From the NCBI GenBank assembly GCA_008973525.1, contig WACJ01000042.1, forward strand, positions 496,001 through 560,000: a stretch of DNA of 64,000 nt, read 5' to 3'. A program made the translations under genes and the position numbers. Each line of letters begins with the position of its first letter. The stretch's first letter is position 1. Source of the stretch: Stenopsyche tienmushanensis (lineage: Eukaryota; Arthropoda; Insecta; Trichoptera; Stenopsychidae). Below the pieces are notes generated by a model. That model worked only from the letters and a program-made list of their open reading frames with translations, did no database searches and was not told the origin of the DNA. Shown one piece after another: positions 44,315 through 56,270 of this stretch.

Positions 44315-44456
44315 GGTTCGATCTCGCTCCGGTCTCGGTCAGATCAAATATTCTTACACAAGAAACAATCAGAGTATTCACACTATCGGATCGTTCCAAT
44401 CCCGTTTTTTGTATGAGAATATTTGACCGGACCGAGACCGAGAGCGAGATCGAACC
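44315..44456. repeat. 142-bp imperfect palindrome
   Basis: The left arm GGTTCGATCTCGCTCCGGTC continues through GGTCAGATCAAATATTCTTA. The right arm is its complement with a few changes and ends CGAACC. The spacer is about 50 bp. A foldback-type MITE is likely. Confidence 0.7.
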
Positions 44457-45959
44457 GTTACCGGCACCATAGTGTGGATCAGGCCTTATGCTGCTAGTTG
44501 TTAGTCTAAAATTTAAACAACTTTTTTTAATGGTTTTGGTTTATAAAAAAAAAAATTTATGCAGCACAAGTGGATATAAATTGAGGATCATTTTTATAGT
44601 ATTTTAGAGTAATTCATGCGTTGCACACAGAAGCATAAGCGCAAAGGTTTGCAGACAGACATCATGTTTTATTGATTATTGATTAGCGCCCAGTCTTGAC
44701 TTTCCACAAATTCCACAACAAGTTTCGTCTGAACTTGACCTTACACTATCGTTAGATTATATCAACGAAATCATTATGTTGTCTTGAATTCTTTATAAGG
44801 GATAGTTAAAAGAAATGTAAAAATAGCTACTAATCAATTTGAAAAGCTATTTTTGCCCTGTAGAAATCAACTAAATCCACTTTTACCTAATTGAAATGGC
44901 AGCACGCAGCGATCATTATTTGTGGTATTTGCGGTGGAAAAGTTTGAAAAATGCAGACATTTACAGCGACTGTTAAATCAATTAACAGAATTTCCTTTTT
45001 GCCGTAAACGCGAGCGAAAATAATAAGATTATCTTAATTGGAACGCCAAGGTTAAAATTGAAATAAAAAAGTTTACTCTGCCCTGCAATAAAATTAAAAT
45101 GCTCTCGAAGGCGAAAGCGTTGGCCGCAAACCTTTTCACAAGAAGCAATTAAACGAGGTTATATTTAGACCGGAAAAAGTTTCCGAATGCCGCTAATAAA
45201 TTCTTACCCCCCGGGTCATAGAACCACCCTAAAAAAAAAAATCGCAAAACTTTTAGACAAAATTTAATAAATATCTTCCATGGAAATGTTATTGCTTTCT
45301 TTCCTGCTTGTACCGAGAAGAGCGCATTAATCCCTAAACGCGCCGACTTTGTATCCGAATATCATTAATAATTGAGAGGATTAAACCGAAAGGGGGAATC
45401 CCGATTTGTATTATCGTCGTTGCGAATTAAATATGTTAATCTATTGTAATAATATTCCTGTTTAATATTGACGTCGAAAATAAGTCTTTATGATGTCTGT
45501 CCGCATAATAAAATCACTACTCCGGTTTCAATTAATATACATTTTCGGAAGACACGACGCGAAACCGATATACGGGGTGGCATTTTACATCTGCGTGGGC
45601 AAAGAGGAGTGATTATACCGCTGAAAAAAATCTGAAATAAAACGTCTCTCCGCAATAATGAAAATATCACGTGTCGCGAATTAATTACGGATGTATTGAG
45701 TCGTGATTTCTTTTGACTATGCCAATTCCGTAGTAGTTATTCCCGTATGTCATTATTTCGGTTAGAACAATAATTTTCATAGAAATCTTATACGTATATT
45801 TTAAAGATAAATAAAATAATATATGCTGTCTCATAATTAGTTGATGGGGGGAAAAAAGACCTGGCCAAGGACCTAGGCTGTGAGAAGATGTGATCTTCGC
45901 GCCGGTTTGCCTGTAGTCTCGCAGTAGATCGTCCTACAAGTTATAAAGATCTTGATTAA
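44457..45959. other. no gene; GC-richer block at 45000-45480
   Basis: 45000-45480 is unique-looking and CpG-bearing, with TTAAT/ATTA motifs on both strands and no coding frame. The rest is AT-rich. Confidence 0.35.
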
Positions 45960-46080
45960 CCTTTCCTATACTATGGTGTATTTACTACACTAAGTAGAGT
46001 TGTTGTAAAGTTGTAATAATGGGATTTTTTACAACAATACTACATTGAATTTCGATATACTATCTATATCGATATATATA
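45960..46080 (+). repeat. diverged CTACCGGTGATG-family copy
   Basis: CCTTTCCTATACTATGGTGT and ATTTACTACACTAAGTAG parallel the start of the repeat at 6678 and 8596. It is weaker than the other copies. Confidence 0.4.
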
Positions 46081-46149
46081 TTGTGGATACTTGAGGCACA
46101 GATCGATAATGCTACTCTAAGTAAGACCCAAGCGTTTGTGATTGGGCCC

Positions 46150-46290
46150 AAAATTTTCGTAAAGGTCTGAAAGTCGAGAAACAGTCTGCTTAAAAAAGTT
46201 ATGGCTACGATATTTTGGGACTGGAAAGGTATTTTATTGATTGATTTTCTACATGATAGACATGCAATAAATGCGGTCTATTGCTAGATG
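46150..46290 (+). pseudogene. mariner catalytic fragment
   Basis: Frames joined by small shifts read ESRETVCLKK, VMATIFWDWKGILLIDFLHD and AINAVYC: the strongly conserved mariner block between the first and second catalytic Asp (FWD-x-KG-x-x-x-IDF). Flanks decay quickly. Confidence 0.65.
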
Positions 46291-46420
46291 CTAGATGATG
46301 CTAGAGTATAGGGGTCAGTACAAGTTCTAACAGGACCATGGACATCTTCGCCATGGAAATGAAAAACACAGGAAAAGAAGAAGCTCGGGAAAAGTCAATC
46401 CAAAGATGATAAAATCGCTG

Positions 46421-46780
46421 GGGCACCAAAGCCAAGGAAAGGTGGTTACACCAATTGATCCCAGCGAAAATGGAGAGATAAACACTGAGAGCTCACCTAT
46501 CACCTGACCCAGATGCTGACGGGACATGGGCGTTTCGGTGCTTACCTATTTAAAATTGGCAAGGAGGACTCGACAAAGTGTCACCACTAAAAGTGGGAAG
46601 CGTGGACAAATTTCGCCAATGAGGTCATGCGGAAGAAAGAAAACGGAGAAAGAACTAGAAGAGTGAACACCGGTTCGTAAAAAAATAAGCAATGCGAAAG
46701 TTGATTCCAAGAGGGTCGGTGGAGAAAAAATGGTGGGAGTTTTAGTGGGTGAGAATCCCACACTACCAAGGTTTTTAATC
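46421..46780 (+). pseudogene. R1-type LINE 3' coding fragment
   Basis: The plus strand reads RKWRDKH/ELTYHLTQMLTGHG, RFGAYLFKIGKEDS, KCHH (a degraded Cys/His motif), then EAWTNFANEVMRKKENGERT and a GGSFSG end with GTGGGTGAGAATCCCACACT. This is the C-terminal RNA-binding motif and end of an R1/Jockey-type ORF2. It is broken by a deletion around 46600 and by shifts. Confidence 0.65.
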
Positions 46781-46789
46781 ATGCTGTCT

Positions 46790-46938
46790 TGTTGAAGATT
46801 TCTCCCTCCCAAGAGAAAAAAAGATGATGCTAAAGTTTCGCGTTGCGCAACAGAAGATGCTACTTTTTGCCTTCGTTCTTCAGTGACGTACATGATTTTA
46901 TTAATCGCCTCAGTAATTATATCTTCAATTTTTTCCAC
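46790..46938 (-). pseudogene. mariner-like N-terminal remnant
   Basis: The minus frame MEKIEDIITEAINKIMYVTE and VASSVAQRETLASSF resembles the leader read on the minus strand at 24340-24420 (INDILKLEVEKITIEKALS). The match is modest and the call tentative. Confidence 0.3.
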
Positions 46939-47220
46939 AATTTGGATTTCACCCAGAACCTTTTATAATAAGAATCCAAGAAATAATTCGCTATGGTAAT
47001 ATAAAAAATGACTAATATGAATTAAAAAATAGGTGGCGTTGTTATATAAAAGTCAAAGCAAATCTAAATTCAACTAATGCTTATGTTAAATACGAGATTC
47101 TTTGTTATCAAATTTAAAATCAAGAAAAAAGTGTTTTTGCAGCCGTATTTATTGATTATTTGCTCTGAATTTGTTTTAATGTCAATTGAAATAATTGACA
47201 CAGTGTGGTGAGGGAGATGA

Positions 47221-47445
47221 TACAGAGTGCGGCAGGGAAACTATCTTATTTTAAAAATGAATTACACAAATAGTATAGGAGATATCAGTTAAATTATTTG
47301 TTTATGTTATAAAACAACATTTAAAGAAACACGAAAAAATGTTAGATTCCGCTCTTTTAAGTAAATGCCACCCTATCCTTCTTAAAATAATAATCGTCTC
47401 AGGGGGCGCGTTTCAAATAAGGAAGTTTCCCTGCCGTACCCTGTA
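47221..47445. mobile_element. TACAG-type MITE, copy 2
   Basis: 225 bp with inverted ends: TACAGAGTGCGGCAGGGAAA and the complement of TACAGGGTACGGCAGGGAAA. The outermost bases are TA on both sides, fitting a Tc1/mariner-type TA insertion. No ORF. Confidence 0.8.
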
Positions 47446-49187
47446 TTATTCTAATCATGCAAAATTTATGGATTGATGGCAAATGAATTTATTAGATAAG
47501 CTTGTGTCTGTATATGTTTTAAGTATGTATGAATTTATTATTATTTGATGTGGTTTTATGATCAATTTATTACCTTCATAAAAGCAATCGAATTTCAGTA
47601 ATTGTAACTGTTTGCCCTCTTTGTTTCTTTAATGCGATCAAACGCTTTTGGATCAAAGAATATATGATTTTATTAAGAATATTTTGGCATTAAAATAAAA
47701 TGAATTTTTGAACGATATATACCCTATTGCCTTAAATTGGGACGAATAGAAAGACGCTTGGTAACAATATATTAGCTTCAGGTCGAAACCCTGCTCAGGT
47801 ATATTTATCACATTATAATCTCATATGGAAGGAAGAGTTTTGTGTGTTGAATACATTTTTTTTGTATTTATGTACATATCACACATTAGAGGCTTTGATA
47901 TCGAAGGATAATGGATATTGAGTGGGATATGTTTTATATTAATTCGATCGAGCGTTTGTCAACCTTCGAGCGATAATTTTATTGACGTTTCGGCCCAAAT
48001 CGGTATGGATAGGGCGAAATAAAAAATTAACCCTGTACATTGACATTGAATATAATGAAATGTGTGGGATGTAATTGCGATATGAGTGACTCAGTCGCGT
48101 GCCAAGTTTAAGGGTTGTTTTGATAAGCCGGCAAAGGTGGACAAAGTAGCCCAACACTGCCAGAGCACGCATATTCCTAAAATAAACCGGAAAAAAGGTT
48201 TAATGGCTCCATATCCAGACCCGTTTTCATGCAGGATTTTTCACGATTTACCCTAAAAGCTAAACGTGGAAATTCCGCTGTCAAACGGCCAAAATGTGAC
48301 TCCGGCTTCTCTCTGACTTGCTTGAATATTGCTGAATTATTTCCTGGTGATAAAAAAACATGTTGTTTGGATGTTAAATTTTATTTATGGAATTGTACAA
48401 AGTTCTGTTCCATTGGGAATCGTACAAGTCGTGGGAAATCCCCTGGAAGAAAATATTATTAAAAGCGATGCAATTGCCGTCCCCTGAATGCAATTTATGA
48501 ATTCAACTGAGTAAAATAATTGGATTTAGATGCAATTTGCCACGGACAATGCTCTCCAGAGATAACCACAGTTTATGTAATATTTATGTAATACAAATTT
48601 ACAAAGCAATATATGAATTATATGTTTTAAAATGTCACATTTGTGTGATGATTTTTATCATTTTTTTTAAATGAATGATCATAAAAATACAGTGCAATTA
48701 ATATGCCAAATAATAGTTATTGTTTTTATTATTACATCACGCCAGAAACAATTCATTGTAGAGGAAGGAGCCTTATTTCAAAGTTAGCAACCTGTCCAAA
48801 ACGATTCATCCTTGTCATCTCCATCTGAATGCACGTTGAAGTCATAATCATTATGAAAGGATTCATCAAAGAGATGCTAGAATATTAGCCCTAATTATAA
48901 CTGAAAATTCCTTTTATTGTATAACATTAAATCCTGAAAGGCGATAATACAGCATTTAATGCTATTATAAATCAAGTAGCAGATAAACCCTTCAAGAGTG
49001 TTTATGGCAAGATTTGTATAGAAAAATATGTTTGTACAAATTTATAGCTACCATTTTAGTTAAAAAAAATGGATTTTTTATGCAATTTTTGATCCGTTAA
49101 AAATAGTCAATAATTATTGTTTTGATAATATTTTAGTTAAACATAATATTGATGACATTATGAAAATTTTTCGCACGTTGAGTTTAG
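47446..49187. other. interval without recognised gene
   Basis: Contains a 77-codon plus-strand frame at 48229-48462 with six Cys that is not supported by homology. Otherwise AT-rich. Confidence 0.3.
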
Positions 49188-49260
49188 AGTTTGAGATATT
49201 AGTAAATCGGAGACAGAGACGGAGAGAGTGTCTTGCATCTCATTATACACTCTTACATTG
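49188..49260 (-). repeat. family F fragment
   Basis: Reverse match to 21000-21070 (GAGAGAGTGTCTTGCATCTC, GTAAATCGGAGACAGAGACG). Confidence 0.6.
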
Positions 49261-49479
49261 ATGGCAAGATCGTGCTGTGAACTAGTGGTCCGTGGTCTAT
49301 TACTGGGCCGCAGAACTTTAGTAACACTGCAGTCAAGAATATTTCAATATACAAGCTATATTCAGAAAGTAAGTGTACTAGGTTTTAATATTTTTTTAGA
49401 AAAAGTGTATTTGAAAAAATATTACAGGATATTGTTGATAAATTTATACATATGTTGACTATTTTTTCATTTAATTATC

Positions 49480-49805
49480 ATGTCGTTCAATGCATGTGGT
49501 GAGTCTTGGTACAAGCTTTTTTTAAGCCTTCCTCGAAGAACTCTCCTACCAGCTCATTTCTCCACTTTAGAAATTCTTTCTGCACTTGCTCAGTTGGTAG
49601 AAAAACTAATTCCATCGCCAAATCAGGGGAATACGGGAAAGTTGTTCAAAATATCCCAACCAAATGAATACAAGAACATTTCGGTGCCTGAGGCTATGTG
49701 AGGACAGGCGTTGTCGTGCAACAAGCACACTCCTCTCAAATCAGAGTACATGGCTCGCACTTGGTGGGATTTCTTACCGTCATCTTTCACGCAGCTGGAC
49801 ATACA
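49480..49805 (-). pseudogene. group B mariner, 3' half
   Basis: On the minus strand: YSDLRGVCLLHDNACPHIAS (second catalytic Asp region), then FGWDILN, and, after a deletion, FLKWRNELVGEFFEEGLKK with LTTCIER at the end. The third catalytic motif is deleted. The segment CAGCTGCGTGAAAGATGACG matches the copy at 8470, so both belong to one family. It abuts the LTR fragment at 49838. Confidence 0.65.
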
Positions 49806-49837
49806 ATGTTAGTTTACATATTACCCTGCTCTTGCTA

Positions 49838-50150
49838 TTGTAACGTTGAGGCGGGGGTGCTCTCGGGGGCAGAGTTCGACAAATCAATGGGAATGGAAAG
49901 ACTCTCTTCTCTAAATAACTATTTATTCGACACGAGAGAGAGATCTGACTGTAGGAGGGACGACCTCCCGTAGCCAAGGTAAACCGACGACTCTCCCGAC
50001 TCCCGACTCCCGCCTCCTGCGCGTCACTACCCAACCAACAACGGTGCTGGCGCTGTTAAAATGACACACTGCACCTGAAGAGAGACGGAATATGTTGCTG
50101 TTAATCTGGCGAATTAAATCTGCTTAGATTAACAATGCTACTACTTGCTG
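49838..50150 (-). repeat. LTR-family repeat copy, reverse, internally deleted
   Basis: Begins TGTAACGTTGAGGCGGGGGT and matches the minus strand of 62543-63016, with two gaps: the CAACATCA region, and the stretch between GGCAACGGTGC and GGCGCTGTTAAAA (deleted here). Confidence 0.7.
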
Positions 50151-50384
50151 TCAGGAAATCTCCCTTTACCACTTAGTGTTTAAAAAAAAAGCACAGCCCG
50201 TTATGGTCACACTACACTTACTTTATGAACATGCTTCGTATTAGCAAAGATGCAACAGCAGGTTTTGTATTAATTTGTTGAAAAAAATTCATTGTTTCTA
50301 TTAAATTCTAATGTATCAGACTTATATGTATATTTGTTAGTTATATCCATTTGAAGGTTAATTTATTGATATACAAGCTTGGCT

Positions 50385-50483
50385 TCACGCTGCGCGATCC
50401 TGAGAGAAAAGTGGTTTCAAGTGGTGGACATACGAATATAGTATCTATGTTTAGTTCAATTTAAAATTAGCTCGAAGGGTTAA
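50385..50483 (-). mobile_element. piggyBac-like family F end with TTAA
   Basis: GCTGCGCGATCCTGAGAGAA, ACATACGAATATAGTATC and, at the end, CTCGAAGGGTTAA: the reverse of TTAACCCTTTGAG at 38915. Confidence 0.5.
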
Positions 50484-50489
50484 TTTTTT

Positions 50490-52600
50490 TTTTTTGCGTA
50501 TAAAGTTGATGTAATGAAACGCACAGATATGATGCGGACGGTATTTATTGGGTTAATATTAAATATGCTTAAAACGAAACAGTATTGTTTGGTTATATTA
50601 ATGAAATACATTAATATAAGGTCTGAAACAGCATCCAAAATTCGTCTCAATTAAGATTATTAGCCTTTCTCCGCAGATGGTCCGTTCATCCGGCGCTTTA
50701 ATAATCGGCCCGGAAATGTACTCCAAATCCTGCATTTGAACGGTTGAAATATCCGCACGAACAGGATGGGATTCAAATCCTTCAGGATTTAATTGATGTA
50801 TTAATTAAATATAAATTCCGGGAATTTTACATATTTTGACATTTAGTTAAATAAAATAGTGATCTGTTATGGATTCAGCTCATCTCCAATTAAGTTCCAG
50901 AATTTGCCATTTTCGTAAATGCATTCCGAATGGAGGTCTAATTACAATTTAGCTTCTCGTTGATTTATGGCTTAGGATATCCTTTCGATGGATAATTACA
51001 ATTGATAATTAAGGGTGTATTTTAGTCTAGCATTTTGAAAAAATCAATTTTGTTTTTTTTTTTTTCAAAGTTTAGGCTTTTAGATAACTAAAAGGGCTAA
51101 AGCCGTGTCAATCAAGATACACTCTTTTTTTACCACTCACATTCTGAAAATATCATTAAACATCTAGTAAAAAATCTACATTAAAAATGTTTTTTATTTC
51201 ATTTTTGTCGAACTTAAAAAGAAGTCAAAATTTGTGCCTCTAGACTAAAACACCCCTTTATTTTTTTATATTCAATAAATTCGGTTTATTTATCAACATA
51301 AATGTTTATAGAATTGAAATGTATTATTTTATTAGTCGCTTATGGGTTTAATATTCATCGTAATTGAGTGATGGCAGTCATATGCCGAGCGAGCAATAAA
51401 TTTGGCATGTCAATAAAACAGCAATAAATATTGTGATGTCTCACTCTAACGCTCAATGAAAGAGGGAGATAAATCATTTTCGACGACTGGTAATCGCTTT
51501 GTTTTAAATGGGTGAACGCAAATAGCCGATATTACTGTACTATTGAATTTGCCAGAATCGATTGATTCAGGGCAAATTCCACATACTTTATTTTAATGTG
51601 CGACTTTTAATTTTTTTCCATTTATTGCCGAAAATTCATAGTTTCTGGTCATAATTTTAAATTGCTCTTTATGAGGATGTTATTTTTTTACATTTTATTT
51701 TAGGGGGTGTATATACGGGTACGACCGTATCCGCGGATTCAATGGTGTATGGCGAGTTTCCGATGAATATCGTATAATTTGCGTCATCAAGTATTCACGA
51801 GTTCGAAAGGTCACCAAGACTGGCATTGGACCAAACTAGCAGATGAAAATAACCAAATTCGTGATAAACTCGCATTCGACCTATTCATTTATCAAACGAA
51901 TGTGCCATTCGATATTTCATCAAATTAAACAGGGGCACGGAAACGCTTAATAATGGATGGATTAATACGTATTGACGTATCGCAAATTGGCTTTCGTGCT
52001 ACTTTAATAATGGCGTTTTTTGTCGTCTTTCGAATGAAAGAAACACATTAAAATTAAAATGTATGGCAGTCGATAGAACTGTCCAGTTACGACAGGACGA
52101 CCATGGAGAAATGACGAGGGTTTCGACGCTTGTGAGAAACAAGATTGGAAAAAATGCACGACACAAATGTCCGGACGGCGGATCGAAGCTTTTCCATGAA
52201 CTGAAATTACAGGCTGTCCGATAGGGCGAAGTTTTAAATATTTAATAGCCTTAATCTATCGAGAGCTTGTACTTATATTCGAAAACATTCATATATGCGT
52301 ATAGATATGGTAAATTAGTTTAATTACACGGTGGGGAGTTCTCTATCACAATAATGACGTGTGATATTTCACGTCTTAATTGTATAGCACCAAATTATGT
52401 ACATATTCATCAATTTGGCATTAATTAAACGAACAGATATTTCAGGGATTTCCCTATCGTATGTAGATATACCTATATATGACCAAAGTTTTGAATAAGC
52501 AGTAGTATTTACTTTATCGGGATCAATAAAATTGCTACTGGACATCTCTATTTTTTTAAAACGACTACAATAACGTGGGCCTCAAAAATATCGGTTTTAT
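50490..52600. other. no gene; unique-looking with GC-richer parts
   Basis: 50650-50800 and 51700-52220 contain CpG and ATTA motifs without coding frames. 51050-51240 has long T runs. No exon could be supported. Confidence 0.35.
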
Positions 52601-52619
52601 CGATTTGGTACACGTCTAT

Positions 52620-52747
52620 GTATTGATATTTCTATACTAAGGAGTTGAAGTAAAACGCTACAGAATGTTTACTATTTATTATTTTACCTGTTGGTTACAT
52701 AAAATACCTTGCAAACGAAATTGACGCTATAGGAGGGTTGATTGTAC
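52620..52747. repeat. pogo-like element end (fragment)
   Basis: TTGACGCTATAGGAGGGTTG at 52720-52739 is the complement of the TIR at 63149 (CAGTCAACCCTCTTATAGCG). The opposite end is not clear. Confidence 0.4.
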
Positions 52748-52924
52748 TTCAGATTATATTGTTATTAACGAAAATTTCAACTTGCAATCTTAATCAAGGC
52801 AAGTAGCCAAAAGTTTAACGTAAGCGATCATAGATAACACCCCATGTTCGCTGATTGGGTTCTGCTTAATTCCTAGGTTATATGGATTTTATATGGATTA
52901 AGCTGAAGTCGTATAAAAGCCATG

Positions 52925-53030
52925 TTCTTGTGAACGACGAGAAATTGACTGCTTCAGCTCTTTCCATACGTTCTCACGAACAGCAGCGATGTGTTCAGCA
53001 GACTTGCGTTTCGATGACGTACGTGTGTGG
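52925..53030 (-). pseudogene. group E transposase helix-turn-helix fragment
   Basis: On the minus strand: SSKRKSAEHIAAVRENVWKE followed by LKQSISRRSQEHG. The same block is at 8020-7920 (SAENITAVRERV, ISRRS). It is the second DNA-binding region of this transposase type, and it is followed by stops. Confidence 0.6.
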
Positions 53031-53354
53031 GCTGATTATTTATCTAACCGGTTGATTCGAATTTCCGTCAACTTCTATCGAAATACACTGTAAAATTATT
53101 TCTTACCTTATTACATATTTAATAGGGAGTTTCACTTTAAATATATGCATAGATTTCGACCACGAAACTGGATACTATGGAAAGAAAAAAAATTCGACTT
53201 CCAAATCTGAAGAAATGGAAAAAATATTTCAATTTTTGTCTTGAATTACTGTAGTTATTCCGTCGTTTTAACCTTCTAACGCCTCACATTGCCGGCACGA
53301 GTCCATCCAAAATGCTCAGCATTCACAACCCGCCGATTTTGACACCAGTGTAAC

Positions 53355-53690
53355 TATTACTATTTATTCCACACGAGAAAGAGAGAGAGAGAGAGATTTG
53401 GCTGCGGGAGGTCGTCCCTCCTGCAGCCAAGGCTAACCGACAGCTCTCCCAACTCCCGCCTCCTGCGCGTCACCACCCAACTGGCAACGGTGCACGCGCA
53501 AGAAGCGATCCGTCGGTATGCAGGTGCAATGTCTCCGTAGCGCCACAAGAGATGGCGCTGTTAAAATAACATATTGCACATGAAGAGAGACGGAAGATGT
53601 CGCTGTTAATCTGGCGAATTAAATCTGATCTGTTTAACAGCACTACTACGTGGGGTTGATAAATCGCCCACGCTATGTTATGTAAAATTG
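53355..53690 (-). repeat. LTR-family repeat copy, reverse
   Basis: Matches the minus strand of 62543-62880: TTTATTCCACACGAGAAAGA, GGAGGTCGTCCCTCCTGCAG, GGCAACGGTGCACGCGCAAG, GATGGCGCTGTTAAAATAAC and the end ATAAATCGCCCACGCTATGT. The first 100 bp of the long copy are missing. Confidence 0.7.
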
Positions 53691-54084
53691 TTCTGGAGAA
53701 GTTATCTGATGTTTAGAAGATGCTAATGATAACTTCATAGTATATTGGCCCTCCCTGTTATAGAGTTTTCTGATGATAAATCAATGGTGCCATATTGGTT
53801 GATTTAGGAACATGTAATAAGACTTTCCAATTTAGTTCCTGGAAGTATTTTGCGTTATAGGATGTGCATATGACTTCTTTTCCATTCTAAATTTGGCATT
53901 TTTCATTGGTTTTCTTTCAAGATTTTCGTTGTATTCTAAGTTTAAAATTATCAGAAACTGTTCTCATTTCATCTCTAGTTACAATCTGATACAATACATA
54001 CAATACATGGTACATGAAGTCTAAATTTATGTAATCATTCTGTAATAACCTTGAAGTTAATTAGCTATGTGAGTAAGTCATAAT

Positions 54085-54330
54085 CGACAATTTAGTGATT
54101 CTGCAACACGACAATGCACAACCTTACAAGGTGAAGAAGACGAATGAAGAAAACAGGGAATTAAAATGGGAAGAACTTCTACACCCTCCATAATCACCAA
54201 ATCAGGCTCCAACGGATTATCATCTTTTTTGATATTTGACACATTCTCCAAAGTATAAACGAATTTTTGAAACTCAACTGAACTCGAAAATCATATTTGT
54301 ACATATTTGAGCTCAAAAACTGTGGGATAG
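54085..54330 (+). pseudogene. mariner catalytic fragment
   Basis: The plus strand reads VILQHDNAQPYKVKKTNEEN and WEELLHPPxSPNQAPTDYHLF, covering the second and third catalytic Asp positions of mariner (HDNA and SPDLAPSDYHLF). The Asp of SPD is Asn here and there is an in-frame stop. Confidence 0.7.
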
Positions 54331-55674
54331 TAGTAGGTAGTAATTCAATACATCTAATACTTCTCGATCGTATAGTATCCTTCGATATCAGCGTTAGAAA
54401 ATAGATATCACATGAGTTGGATATCTGTATAGATCTTTTAACATTTTGGATGTTTTATAATTATTTTGCAAAGGTCAAATAAGCATCATTGAATGCCTAT
54501 TATAGACTTTTATTTATTTTACTCTTTGATTTCTCTAATATATTTGATTGTTTCTTAGTATTTGATACTTAAATACCTCGTTGATATAACCTTAAGCTTT
54601 CAATTTTGATCTAAAATAGCTATTTTAAGCCACAATATTCTTAAGTTCAACTATTTTTATCTTAAGAGACAAAATAACAAGCATGATAAACGTGTTTAAT
54701 TGAATATTCATATGAGAGTGCGTCCATAAGTGTAGGCGTTACGAATTCGTTGAGATATTTATAAGAGACGTGTACCTTCATGAAAGTATGTTTATTTTGA
54801 GCATTTCGGTCCTAAACCTTCAAAAACTTGACTGAAAAACATGACAAACAACCCAAAATAATTATTTTTCGACTAGATCTCAGTTCATTTTAAATTTATT
54901 ACTTTTAAGAAATGGATCAATCTCGCACCATTGAATAATTCTTCTCAAATACATTTTTTATTATTGTATAGGATTTCATCTCATTTTCAAACGCCATATT
55001 CCTGGTTTTATTGGATTTTCGTATGAAACGCTCCAGACGTAAGTATTTGAGGATTTCTAAGTGAATCTGAAAAAATAAAGTATGTCAAGATTTTTCCTAG
55101 GATATCAATGATATTATTAATATGCTCCATGTAATTTAACTAGTAATATACAAGAATTCAAACTATTATATTTTTGTGCGCTAAGTCAAAATTTTAAATA
55201 AAAATGAGGATTCAAATCTGACAGTTGGAAATTGGACTGTCAATGTGGATCAAAGACATCTATGTGAATTATGAATACAAAGGTCAATATTATATCCGTG
55301 AAAATTCCCAGAAAGATTTAGCCAAAACACATTTCCATTTATCCATGGACATTTTAAGCATTTGATCGTCAGCTGGAATTATATCGCCTTCGAGACAATA
55401 ATCCAATTTATGCCATAGTCTTTGATCATTTTGTCCCTTTCCTGCTTTAATTTTATGTAGGAATTTTGTCATAAAATTTGATTGATGTTAATAGCTTTCG
55501 TTGGAAAAAATGGATGAATTTATGATCTATTCGCTTGTGAACTTATGTCAATTGCCATCATATAAAGCAGTATATGACGGATATATAATGTATGTATATC
55601 AATGCCCATTTAAGAATAAGAATCGCAGATATTCACACACAAGATTCGCCAAACTAAGCAGTTGCCATAGAAAG
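54331..55674. other. AT-rich interval, no gene
   Basis: No recognised exon, RNA gene or repeat end. Confidence 0.35.
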
Positions 55675-56270
55675 CATGTTTGTCGGCCAGTTTTGTTCAG
55701 TCATAGTAAATTCTTCCGATGGAGAGGCAGTCACGCGCTTCCGCCACCTCCTGTCCATGCGAGATCCACGCGATCATCAAATTTTTGACTTTGCAGAACA
55801 ATACCGCTGTGAATATCCATCGGAAGCTCGCGGAAGTTTATGTTAGTGATGTGATAAGTCGACAATATGTCGCGAACTGGATTAGGTTGTTCAGAGAAGG
55901 GCGTACTGATACTATGAGGCAAGGAGTGGGAGACCATCAGTGATTTCTGACGAATTTGTGCAAAAAATTGAAGAATAAATGCAAAATTACCACCATGTGA
56001 TGCTTGACGACCGTCGCGAAGATCTTCCTGACATTTATCGAAGTCTTCTTGGTGATATTATACGAAAAAACTTGGTTATAAGAAGTTGTGTGCGAGATGG
56101 GTGCCCAGAAAGCTCACACCGGAGTCCCATCAAAATCGCGTGACCGCCTCTTGTGAAGCATTTGGATCGTTTTCCACAGAAGAGAGAAGCTTTTCTGGAC
56201 TCGATCATGACGGGGGGGGGGGGGGGGGGGGTGGGTGTGTTATCCCAGAATCCAAAAAGAGCTGAATGCT
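55675..56270 (+). pseudogene. group D mariner copy 3, with 20-G run at the catalytic site
   Basis: Starts with the group D end (TGTCGGCCAGTTTTGTTCAG, TAAATTCTTCCGATGGAGAG). The frames then read EVYVSDVISRQYVANWIRLF, VISDEFVQKIEE, DLPDIYRSLLGDI and, at the end, AFLDSIMT before a run of 20 G (56212-56231). At this place other copies encode the GDE with the first catalytic Asp. The 3' half is missing. Confidence 0.7.
56212..56231 (+). repeat. (G)20 tract
   Basis: Twenty consecutive G inside a mariner fragment, in an AT-rich region. It may be real slippage or an assembly artefact. Confidence 0.8.

Noticed and set aside
47770..47810. AGGTCGAAACCCTGC motif resembling a tRNA T-arm
   Set aside because: No acceptor stem, anticodon arm or box A can be fitted around it.
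49698..49973. 91-codon plus-strand frame, and 41679-42032, 62651-62920 frames
   Set aside because: All lie inside the LTR repeat copies or join them to neighbouring mariner sequence. They share frames only because the repeat is duplicated.
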